Assembly (NCBI GenBank): GCA_002791075.1
Contig: PFWI01000172.1
Coordinates: forward strand, 1 to 5,580
Length of the DNA stretch: 5,580 bases
Direction of reading: 5' to 3'
Origin: a bacterium (Candidatus Ratteibacteria) CG_4_9_14_3_um_filter_41_21
GTDB taxonomy: Bacteria; Ratteibacteria; UBA8468
Shown here: piece by piece, positions 1-5,551 of the stretch
Position numbering within the stretch: position 1 is the first letter of the stretch
Layout of the letters: every line of letters starts with the position of its first letter
Position numbers and translations under genes: made by a program
The notes under the pieces: model-generated
Seen by the model: only the letters and a program-made list of their open reading frames with translations
What the model was told of the DNA's origin: nothing
Database searches by the model: none

Positions 1-57
1 TGTTTTAAAAGGAAATTCCTATAGAATCGAGGTAAATGTTTTTTACTTTACTATACT
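1..57. other. Leader upstream of the glycosyltransferase gene
   Basis: No gene end, promoter or hairpin can be supported here. The only ribosome-site-like string is GAGGT at 29-33, which is 24 bases before the ATG at 58 and only two bases before an out-of-frame ATG at 36. Confidence 0.4.
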
Positions 58-1581
58 ATGAAAAATTATCGCTACCGTTGGGGATTGGCAGTGCTTCTTT
101 TATTGGTAACCGGTTTTCGCCTCTGGTATATTCAGCAAATACCTATCTCGGCCGACGAAGCCTATTTCTGGCAATGGTCGCGCCATTTAAGCCTTTGTTA
201 TTACGACCAACCCCCGATGATTGCCTACTTTATCTTCCTTTTTACCCATTTAGGGCGAAGCAATCTTCTTTTTATCAGATTATTAGCTCCCTTATTTATG
301 GCCGCGACCTCTTTAGTAATGCATTTTTTAGCCCGGGATATTTCGGGAAAAGAGGAAATCGGGTTTGCTTGTGCAAGCCTGGTTCTTATTACCCCGGTAT
401 TTGCTCTGGGAGCTCTTCTTGCCCTGGTGGAAGCCCCGCTTACCTTCTTCTGGATTCTTACACTTTATTTTGTCTATCAGGCAGTCTGCCGAAATCGGCA
501 CTCCTGTTGGTATGCGGCAGGCGCGAGTTTAGGATTAGGAATGTTGACCAAATATCTTATCCTTCTTCTGGTCCCTTCGATTTTTCTTTTCCTTCTTTCT
601 TCTCCAAAGAACCGGCAGCATTTTAAATCAAAGAAATTATGGCTTTCTCTCCTCATCGCTCTTTTTATCTTTTCTCCGGTAATTTTCTGGAATGCCAAAC
701 ACCATTGGGTAAACTTTATCTTCAATTTCACCCAAAGGCATTCCTCCGCATCCCTCTCCCTCCACCCGCAGTATTTTGGGGAATTTCTCGCCGGACAGGC
801 CGGAATTATCTCCCCTCTTCTCTTCATCCTTCTTCTCTATGCGATTATTATCGGCGGGGAGCAAGGGATGAAGGAGAGAAACAATAAACTGCTCTTTCTG
901 TTTTTTGGTTCAGCCACTACCCTTTTTCTCTTTGCTGTTTATAGTCTTTTTGATAGGCCTTCCCCCCACTGGCCGGCCAACGCATATCTGAGCGGTTTTA
1001 TCCTGCTCTTTTTGGTTCTTCATCAGATAAAATGGAAAAAGGCTTTCTCTGTTTTGCTCGTGGTGGCAACTTTTTTCAGTCTTTCCTTTACCGTAATCTT
1101 GCATCTCCTTCCTCTCCGACCAAATATTTTGGACCGTTTTATTCGGGAGAAAAACGCTGAAGAATCCAATGAATTCATCAGTTTCCTATCCAACTGGCCC
1201 AAAACACTGGGAGAAAAAATCGGTGAAATAAAAGAGGAGATGGAAAAGAAAAATAAAACTTTTATCCTTTGCCGGGGTTTTGCTTTAGCCGGTTATTTAT
1301 CTTTTTATACCCCAAAACAGGAAGAAACTTATTGTCTCTTCCAGGAAACTCTTCAAGGCCAGGCCTATCGCTATTGGCAAAATTTAAATGCGCATAAAGG
1401 AGAAGATGCGCTCTATATGGAAACCGGAGAAAAATCCGCTTATCTGGAAAGATTAAGAAATGCTTTTATCACGATTAAAAAAGAGCCGCTCTTCATTATT
1501 TCTAAAGACGGCAAGATTATCAAAAAAATTTCTATCTACCGCGCTTATAATTTCCAGGGGAGCGAGTTTATCTCTGATTAA
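58..1581 (+). CDS. GT39-family integral membrane glycosyltransferase (ArnT/PMT-like)
   Basis: This 507-residue protein probably moves a sugar from a polyprenyl-phosphate donor to a lipid, glycan or protein acceptor on the outer face of the membrane. A membrane anchor lies at about residues 9-25. The first periplasmic loop has the family signature: acidic pair D33-E34, then Y36-F37-W38, then YYDQPP at 48-53. Many hydrophobic segments follow to about residue 352, with a GxxxLTKY segment at 159-166. The remainder, about 353-507, is a soluble domain with the usual family features (LSFYTP, a YRYW block, and RAYNFQG near the end), so the gene looks full length. The normally Asp-containing LxDAPL motif reads L-V-E-A-P-L at 123-128. 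ATG 58 is the first conventional start after an in-frame stop at 22-24. The nearest purine-rich GAGGT (29-33) is too far away to be a good ribosome site. The acceptor cannot be deduced. The 3' end overlaps the convergent larB by 14 bp. Confidence 0.9.
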   Translation: MKNYRYRWGLAVLLLLVTGFRLWYIQQIPISADEAYFWQWSRHLSLCYYDQPPMIAYFIFLFTHLGRSNLLFIRLLAPLFMAATSLVMHFLARDISGKEEIGFACASLVLITPVFALGALLALVEAPLTFFWILTLYFVYQAVCRNRHSCWYAAGASLGLGMLTKYLILLLVPSIFLFLLSSPKNRQHFKSKKLWLSLLIALFIFSPVIFWNAKHHWVNFIFNFTQRHSSASLSLHPQYFGEFLAGQAGIISPLLFILLLYAIIIGGEQGMKERNNKLLFLFFGSATTLFLFAVYSLFDRPSPHWPANAYLSGFILLFLVLHQIKWKKAFSVLLVVATFFSLSFTVILHLLPLRPNILDRFIREKNAEESNEFISFLSNWPKTLGEKIGEIKEEMEKKNKTFILCRGFALAGYLSFYTPKQEETYCLFQETLQGQAYRYWQNLNAHKGEDALYMETGEKSAYLERLRNAFITIKKEPLFIISKDGKIIKKISIYRAYNFQGSEFISD

Positions 1582-2308
1582 TCAGGCTGGCGAGATAACC
1601 GGCGCCAAAGCCATTGTCAATATTGACCGTGGCAACATTGGGGGAGCAGGAATTTAGCATGGTTAAGAAAGCGGCAATTCCTTTCAGGTTAGCACCGTAG
1701 CCCACTGAGGTGGGTAAAGCAATAACCGGAGTTCTTGCCAAGCCTCCTACTACCGCCGGCAAAGCGCCTTCCATCCCCGCAACCACAATCAAAACTTTTG
1801 CTTTTTGAATGACTTTTAAATGGTCAAAGAGACGGTGGATTCCTGCCACTCCCACATCGTAAACTTTCACAACCTTGTTTCCCAAAACCTCAGCAGTGGT
1901 TACCGCTTCCTCGGCTACCGGGATATCGGAGGTCCCCGCAGAAAGAACCAGGATTAACCCTTTTTTGTTTTTGGGCATTTTTTTTGCCAAAATTTGACCC
2001 TCTTTAAAGTAACGAAGATGAGGGAAACGCTCTAAAATCTTCCTGGCTGGCTCAGAAGCCAATTTAGTTACCAAAAAGTTCTTCTCTATTTTATCTATTT
2101 TCCCGATAATCTTTTCCAATTGTTCGATGCTCTTCCCTTTTCCCAGGATTACCTCGGGAAAATTCTGACGCAGACTCCGGTGGGTATCAAATTTGGCAAA
2201 TCCGAGGTCAAGATAAGGGAAATTTTTTAATTGAACCAGGGTTTCCCGGAGAGAAATTTTTCCTTTCTGCAAATTGAGAAGAAGTTTTTTAAATTCTTTT
2301 TGATTCAC
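1568..2308 (-). CDS. larB: LarB, pyridinium-3,5-biscarboxylic acid mononucleotide synthase
   Basis: LarB carboxylates the pyridinium ring of nicotinic acid adenine dinucleotide and releases AMP. This is the first step in making the nickel-pincer nucleotide cofactor of lactate racemase and related enzymes. The 246 residues equal the usual family length. The N-terminal half carries FDTHRSLRQNFPEV (40-53). The PurE-like catalytic half carries SAGTSDIPVAEEA (123-135), GMEGALPAVVGGL (178-190), PTSVGYGA (199-206), LNSCSPN (218-224) and NIDNGFGAGY (229-238). E180 and C221 fall where the catalytic Glu and the covalent Cys are described in the Lactobacillus enzyme, so it should be active. The start is GTG at 2308-2306, embedded in a GTGA overlap with the stop of the DUF47 gene, which suggests translational coupling; there is no strong Shine-Dalgarno. 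LarC and LarE are absent here. PurE is a relative, but length and motifs favour LarB. Confidence 0.94.
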   Translation of the reverse strand: MNQKEFKKLLLNLQKGKISLRETLVQLKNFPYLDLGFAKFDTHRSLRQNFPEVILGKGKSIEQLEKIIGKIDKIEKNFLVTKLASEPARKILERFPHLRYFKEGQILAKKMPKNKKGLILVLSAGTSDIPVAEEAVTTAEVLGNKVVKVYDVGVAGIHRLFDHLKVIQKAKVLIVVAGMEGALPAVVGGLARTPVIALPTSVGYGANLKGIAAFLTMLNSCSPNVATVNIDNGFGAGYLASLINQR

Positions 2309-2970
2309 TTTGACTTCACTACTAAAATTCTGAGCAGGTCTGCCGCATCCTCAATCCGGTCGCTGACATTTTCCACCGCTTCAATAATCTGAAAGAGAAG
2401 AAGTTGAGGAGCTGCTAAATCCGTAGCAAAAAGAATCCCCAGAAGTTCTCTCTTCTGGTCATCCGCTTTCTCCTCTAATTCTTCTACCGCAGAACAATTG
2501 GAAAGAGCCGTTTCCAAATCATCACGAATCAGAGATTCCGTGGCTTCATTCAGCTTTTCCATCTCTTCAACTATAAAATCGCTATCCTTCCGAAGTCCCT
2601 GGATAAGGTTAGCCAGCAGGTCAGGTTTGCAGAATTCTAAAAGCCGCCCCACCCCTTTGGCCCAATCGGCAATGCTGTCCAATCTCTTGACAAAATTCAT
2701 CAAGTCCTCTCGATCCAGAGGGAGAAGCAGCCCTTCGGAAAGGTCCTTCATCATTTGCCTTCGGAGTTCGTCCCCCTCCCTTTCCGCGGTTTTTAACTCC
2801 TCAATGGCTTTATCCTTCAGGGACATATCCCCTTTCTCCAAAGCGTGGAAAGCATCGCTTAATTTCTCCACCGCCACAATAACTTTAGCAAGGTGCGCCC
2901 GGCTATGTTCCAGAGCCATTTTCTCCTCCCTTTTTCCCAACCAGGCAAAGATGTTTCTACTTTTTCCCAT
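2305..2970 (-). CDS. DUF47 / PhoU-like phosphate transport accessory protein
   Basis: This 221-residue, mostly helical protein belongs to the DUF47 family, relatives of PhoU usually encoded beside PiT transporters and thought to modulate phosphate uptake from the cytoplasmic side. Acidic motifs typical of the PhoU fold are visible: AEREGDELRR (62-71), PLDREDL (84-90), LDSIADWAKG (97-106), EEKADDQKREL (166-176) and ENVSDRIEDAADLL (200-213). There is no signal peptide or membrane segment. The first ATG (2970) has GGAGGGG at 2974-2980 and gives the usual short IFxxLG-type N-terminus, so it is preferred. A second in-frame ATG at 2919 (M18) has an equally good site at 2923-2929. The gene lies 101 bp downstream of the PiT gene, a gap almost filled by a palindromic element, and its TGA overlaps the GTG of larB. 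The family assignment is firm; a regulatory role on PiT is inferred from context. Confidence 0.9.
   Translation of the reverse strand: MGKSRNIFAWLGKREEKMALEHSRAHLAKVIVAVEKLSDAFHALEKGDMSLKDKAIEELKTAEREGDELRRQMMKDLSEGLLLPLDREDLMNFVKRLDSIADWAKGVGRLLEFCKPDLLANLIQGLRKDSDFIVEEMEKLNEATESLIRDDLETALSNCSAVEELEEKADDQKRELLGILFATDLAAPQLLLFQIIEAVENVSDRIEDAADLLRILVVKSK
2923..2929 (-). promoter_or_regulatory. Second in-frame ribosome binding site inside the DUF47 gene
   Basis: On the minus strand this reads GGAGGAG, with its GGAGG core five bases before the ATG at 2919-2917 (Met18). Strength and spacing equal those of the upstream site. It could produce a form lacking 17 residues, or be a coincidence of Gly-Lys-Arg-Glu-Glu coding. 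Confidence 0.4.
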
Positions 2971-2973
2971 AAT

Positions 2974-2980
2974 CCCCTCC
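2974..2980 (-). promoter_or_regulatory. Ribosome binding site for the ATG 2970 start of the DUF47 gene
   Basis: On the minus strand this reads GGAGGGG, with the GGAGG core five bases before the ATG. It decides in favour of the longer form of the DUF47 protein and lies immediately beyond the left direct repeat that borders the palindromic element. Confidence 0.7.
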
Positions 2981-2987
2981 CTATTTT

Positions 2988-3070
2988 AACCACGAATTTA
3001 TCGAATTTTACGAATTAAATAATATATTCTTTTAGTTCTTAAATTCGAGCTATTCGTGTAATTCGTGGTT
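2988..3070. repeat. 83-bp imperfect palindromic element with CGAAT units, between pit and the DUF47 gene
   Basis: The ends form an 11-bp perfect inverted repeat (AACCACGAATT at 2988-2998 and its complement at 3060-3070). Each arm holds three CGAAT units spaced 9 bp apart: 2993, 3002 and 3011 on the left, and the complements at 3043, 3052 and 3061 on the right. The units can pair across the element, giving a long interrupted hairpin around an AT-rich centre. It carries no ORF. It is flanked by CTATTT direct repeats at 2981-2986 and 3072-3077, each one base from the arm. This looks like a small non-autonomous mobile palindrome (MITE- or REP-like). It could also affect transcription or mRNA stability between pit and the DUF47 gene, which the sequence cannot show. 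Confidence 0.8.
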
Positions 3071-3071
3071 G

Positions 3072-4037
3072 CTATTTCAATAACAAAACTATCTTGAGAA
3101 TAAAAAAAGCCAATAATCCGGAAACTAAGGGTGTAGCCAACCAGGCCAGGAAGATATCCCGGATGATTCGTTTATTTAGTGTTTTTATTCCTTCAATTAG
3201 ACCCACTCCGACTACCGCTCCGATAATGGAATGCGAAGTAGAGACCGGGATGCCAAAGACAGTAAAAAGATTAATGTTAACTGCCGCAGCAATCTCTACT
3301 ACCACCACCATTAAAGGAGTGAGGCGCGTAATTCCGGAGCCTACCGTTTCAATAACCTTATATCCCCAGGTAACGATGCCAATAATGATGGCAACAGCGC
3401 AGATAATTGTAGCAGGAAGGAGACTTATCCTTCCTATCCCTACAAGCACACCGCTGGCATTAGCCACATCGTTCGCTCCCCAGGTAAAAGCCATATAGGC
3501 GCTGGTCAATAAAATCATAACTCTCAAGAATTGGTCCTGCCAGGCCGAAGGAATTAGCCTCGGGAAAAGCCTTTTAGCCAGGAAATAGAGAAAATAACTA
3601 AAAAGAGCCGCGCTAAAAGGGGTTAAAATCCAGCAAATAAAAATATCGCCTAATTTACTCCAGACTACCGGTGCTCTGACCGCAACCCCGGCTCCGGCTA
3701 CCGCACCAACAATGGCGTGAGAAGTGGAAACCGGCAGTTTCTTGTAAGTAGCAAAGGTAACAAAAAGAGCCGCTCCCAAAATGGCCGCGAGGGCCAACAA
3801 AACTCCTAAATGAGGTTCCAGACGGTTTAAAGGAACAATTCCCTTGCCAATTGTCTTGGTAACGTGGGAACCAAGAAGGAGCGCACCTAAGAAACTAAAA
3901 ACGCTGGTAATAATAATGCCTTCTTTCAGGCTCATTTTGCCGGAGCCGACATCCGCTCCGACACAATTGGCCGCGTCATTAGCGCCTATATTCCAGCCAA
4001 TATAGAGCGCAAAAAGAATAATAATAAAAAATATCAT
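3072..4037 (-). CDS. pit: PiT-family inorganic phosphate transporter
   Basis: This 321-residue polytopic membrane protein is a low-affinity phosphate permease of the PiT (PHO4) family, coupled to protons or sodium. The internal inverted duplication that defines the family is clear. Repeat one has GANDAAN (18-24) and PVSTSHAIVGA (102-112). Repeat two has GANDVANA (187-194) and PVSTSHSIIGA (264-274). About ten hydrophobic segments are visible, and the loop between halves (about 155-170) is short, so this is the compact form of the family. ATG at 4037-4035 overlaps the MEMO stop as ATGA, with a modest GGAG about 10 nt upstream. The stop codon TAG (3074-3072) and the preceding Lys codon fall within a 6-bp direct repeat bordering the palindromic insertion. 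Some PiT members carry sulfate, but the adjacent DUF47 gene favours phosphate. Confidence 0.95.
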   Translation of the reverse strand: MIFFIIILFALYIGWNIGANDAANCVGADVGSGKMSLKEGIIITSVFSFLGALLLGSHVTKTIGKGIVPLNRLEPHLGVLLALAAILGAALFVTFATYKKLPVSTSHAIVGAVAGAGVAVRAPVVWSKLGDIFICWILTPFSAALFSYFLYFLAKRLFPRLIPSAWQDQFLRVMILLTSAYMAFTWGANDVANASGVLVGIGRISLLPATIICAVAIIIGIVTWGYKVIETVGSGITRLTPLMVVVVEIAAAVNINLFTVFGIPVSTSHSIIGAVVGVGLIEGIKTLNKRIIRDIFLAWLATPLVSGLLAFFILKIVLLLK

Positions 4038-4846
4038 TTAATGAGTACTCCGGCATATCCTACCACTTCGGATCGGTCGCCGGTTATCGCGCCACTGGTC
4101 TGATACCTTACTAATTCTGCTTCTTTTGCTCCTAATCTTTTAACTGCCGCAAGCATTACCGCTACCGGAGCTATTCCGCACATTGAGATATTTTTCTCCC
4201 TGACCCTTTTAAACAATTCTTTTTCATCCAGTTCTAAAATTGCTTTCAGGGCATAAGTATCCTTTTCCCGGGCACTCTCTTCCGATTCATAATGGGTCAT
4301 ATCCGAACTGGCGATCAGTAAGGTTTTTTTCTTTTGCCGCAATAAGGTTTCTGCTATTTCCTCCCCAATCCTGAGCAAGTCTTCATCATTTCCCATAGAG
4401 AGAATAATCGGGAGAATCTTAAAGTTGGAAGAAAGCATCTGAAGAAAAGGGATTTGCACTTCCAGGGAATGTTCATATTGATGGGCAGAAATATCTTCTT
4501 TGAGATAACCGGAGCTTTTTAGCATTTCCTTAGCTAAAGAGCTTTCTATCTCCACCTGCCCTAAAGGCGTTTTCCAGGTTCCTTCAGCCATTAGAGAAAA
4601 TGGCTTGCCAGCTCCGGTATGATTTGGTCCCAGAAGAATAATGGTCTCCGGTAATTTAACCCTGGCGTAGACCGCCCCGGCAACCGGGCCCGAATAGACA
4701 TAGCCGGCATGAGGAACGATAATACCGTTGGCCTTTTCCTTCTCTAAATTACTTTTTAAGTAAAAAGAGAGGGTTTTTTTCAACTGCTCGGGTTCCGCAG
4801 AATAAAATTGACCGGCAACTACCGGTTCCCGAACCAAATTTCCCAT
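4034..4846 (-). CDS. amrB: MEMO1-family protein (AmmeMemoRadiSam system protein B)
   Basis: This 270-residue cytosolic protein is of the MEMO family, metal-binding relatives of extradiol dioxygenases whose microbial role is unsettled. Motifs in order are VREPVVAGQFY (5-15), PHAGY (45-49), LGPNH (72-76), EHSLEVQIPFL (125-135), SSDMTHY (180-186), CGIAPV (223-228), YQTSG (248-252) and VVGYAG (261-266). H46, H76 and C223 match the metal-binding His-His-Cys set of human MEMO1, so the site is intact. The conserved start of the family at residue 5 supports ATG 4846. No Shine-Dalgarno is visible upstream; instead the arm of a palindromic repeat ends only six bases before the start codon. The usual partners, AMMECR1 and a radical SAM protein, are not here. 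The gene overlaps pit by ATGA, so it is likely co-translated with a phosphate transporter. Family confidence is high; function is unknown. Confidence 0.93.
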   Translation of the reverse strand: MGNLVREPVVAGQFYSAEPEQLKKTLSFYLKSNLEKEKANGIIVPHAGYVYSGPVAGAVYARVKLPETIILLGPNHTGAGKPFSLMAEGTWKTPLGQVEIESSLAKEMLKSSGYLKEDISAHQYEHSLEVQIPFLQMLSSNFKILPIILSMGNDEDLLRIGEEIAETLLRQKKKTLLIASSDMTHYESEESAREKDTYALKAILELDEKELFKRVREKNISMCGIAPVAVMLAAVKRLGAKEAELVRYQTSGAITGDRSEVVGYAGVLIK

Positions 4847-4852
4847 ATATTG

Positions 4853-5022
4853 GGACGCAGATTTACGCAGATAACATCAGGATAAAATCAGGAAACAGGA
4901 ATAAGAATTAAATAGTAGTGGTCGAGCTTGTCCCGAAGGGATCCCTTTGGGACTCGACTATTTTAAGCAGAGTGAACTCTGCCACTACATTCTATGCTTT
5001 TAATCTGCGTGTATCTGCGTCC
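4853..5022. repeat. 170-bp element with 22-bp terminal inverted repeats (CGCAGAT family)
   Basis: The left arm at 4853-4874 and the complement of the right arm at 5001-5022 match at 19 of 22 positions. Each arm contains two ACGCAGAT-type units in tandem, 10 bp apart. No coding sequence lies between them; the interior holds a second, unrelated palindromic element (4915-4988). This fills most of the gap between the GAD-like and MEMO genes. The left arm ends six bases from the MEMO start codon, so the element forms the leader of that gene. No flanking direct repeat was found. It is likely a non-autonomous palindromic repeat. Confidence 0.72.
4915..4988. repeat. Inner palindromic element with two hairpins, nested in the CGCAGAT-family element
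   Basis: It is closed by GTAGTGG (4915-4921) and CCACTAC (4982-4988). Inside, GTCGA (4921-4925) pairs with TCGAC (4954-4958) around an 11-bp stem formed by 4930-4940 and 4943-4953, with one G-T pair. A second, perfect 7-bp stem follows: GCAGAGT (4967-4973) with ACTCTGC (4976-4982). The structure differs in sequence from the surrounding arms, suggesting one repeat inserted into another. No run of T follows the stems, so an intrinsic terminator is not favoured. Confidence 0.7.
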
Positions 5023-5046
5023 AAAATCTTAATTTATAGTTTTTAC

Positions 5047-5397
5047 TTAATTTTTCTTTTTCAGCTCTGCTTCAATTACCTCTACCGACTTGGTTGCTTC
5101 TTCCTGGGAAGCAGCGACAAAAATTACTACATCTTTTTCTCCGGCTTCAAATTCTTTTTTAATTGTTTCCTTATCCTCTTTGGAAATTCCGTATTTAGGA
5201 AGTTCATCCGTAGAGATAAACCCTTTAGCGCCGGTTGCTTCCACTTTCTTTTGAAGGTCAGTGGCAAGTAATTCCTTCTCTAAGAGCACCCCTACAAAAT
5301 TTTCCACTTTTGTTCCCACCACTGCTCCTCCGGAATCTACAATCCCTTTAATTAACTTGGAATTTGTGGACTTAAAGAGTCCGGTTATCTCCTTCAT
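5047..5397 (-). CDS. Small stand-alone GAD-domain-like protein, function unknown
   Basis: This 116-residue soluble protein has no signal peptide or membrane segment. Residues 33-71 (NFVGVLLEKEL, then GAKGF, then TDELPKYGI at 63-71) and the closing part (GEKDVVIFVAAS at 86-97, then an EEATKSVEVIEAEL helix) resemble from memory the GAD domain, an insertion in bacterial aspartyl-tRNA synthetases and in archaeal GatE of the Glu-tRNA(Gln) amidotransferase. Here the domain seems to make up the whole protein, with no synthetase or amidotransferase part in the window. A role in tRNA or amidotransferase biology is therefore only a guess. The start at 5397 is secure: GGAGGTGA (5405-5412) precedes it by seven bases. 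The C-terminus is lysine-rich. It is the first visible gene of the leftward block but is separated from the MEMO gene by about 200 bp of palindromic repeats, so it may be a separate transcript. Confidence 0.75.
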   Translation of the reverse strand: MKEITGLFKSTNSKLIKGIVDSGGAVVGTKVENFVGVLLEKELLATDLQKKVEATGAKGFISTDELPKYGISKEDKETIKKEFEAGEKDVVIFVAASQEEATKSVEVIEAELKKKN

Positions 5398-5404
5398 TTT
5401 CTGC

Positions 5405-5412
5405 TCACCTCC
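5405..5412 (-). promoter_or_regulatory. Consensus ribosome binding site of the GAD-like gene
   Basis: The minus strand reads GGAGGTGA, fully complementary to the bacterial 16S rRNA tail, seven bases before the ATG at 5397. It fixes the start and shows standard bacterial initiation in this genome. Confidence 0.85.
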
Positions 5413-5423
5413 CTAGAACTTAG

Positions 5424-5475
5424 CCCCCTCACCTCCATCCTCTCCCCTTGGGGAGAGGAAACATAGATGAGGGGG
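5424..5475. repeat. GC-rich hairpin repeat (REP-like) upstream of the GAD-like gene
   Basis: The outer stem CCCCCTCA (5424-5431) pairs with TGAGGGGG (5468-5475), and the inner stem TCCTCTCCCC (5438-5447) pairs with GGGGAGAGGA (5450-5459). Between them is an unpaired internal loop. AACTT occurs just outside on both sides (5417-5421 and 5476-5480). It lies within the leader of the GAD-like gene. Without an adjacent T-run on either strand, it resembles a REP-type repeat more than a terminator. Confidence 0.65.
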
Positions 5476-5501
5476 AACTTTGAAATTCCATACAAGAACT
5501 T

Positions 5502-5540
5502 AACCACAAAGCCACCAAGACTCAAAGAGCACCAAGAAAA
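5502..5540. repeat. Tandem-like 9-bp-period repeat arm (AACCACAAAG family)
   Basis: This stretch begins AACCACAAAG and continues as related units of about 9 bp (CCACAAAGC, CACCAAGAC, TCAAAGAGC, ACCAAGAAA). It looks like one arm of a dispersed palindromic repeat. The matching arm is not in the window, possibly because the CGAAT-family element at 5552 follows only a few bases later. It has no coding content. Confidence 0.5.
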
Positions 5541-5551
5541 ACTAAAATAGC

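Noticed and set aside
36..626. Plus-strand ORF overlapping the start of the glycosyltransferase
   Set aside because: It has a GAGGT only two bases before its ATG, and its translation is a Ser/Phe/Leu-rich out-of-frame reading of a clear GT39 gene.
477..1104. Three minus-strand ORFs (477-827, 637-864, 910-1104)
   Set aside because: All lie opposite the glycosyltransferase gene and show no family features or ribosome sites of note.
2498..2989. 163-codon plus-strand ORF
   Set aside because: Antisense shadow of the DUF47 gene, Ser-rich with no recognisable motif.
3094..3498. 134-codon plus-strand ORF
   Set aside because: Antisense to pit; low-complexity Thr/Ile/Pro composition typical of a reversed membrane-protein gene.
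4847..4920. Promoter for the MEMO operon
   Set aside because: AT-rich stretches exist, but no pair of -35 and -10 boxes with proper spacing could be supported.
4921..4982. Tandem hairpins as an intrinsic terminator for the GAD-like gene
   Set aside because: Stable stems are present but no T-run follows on the minus strand, and they sit inside a palindromic repeat.
4918..5271. 117-codon plus-strand ORF across the palindromes and the GAD-like gene
   Set aside because: Starts inside a repeat and runs antisense to a gene with a consensus ribosome site; Phe-rich shadow translation.
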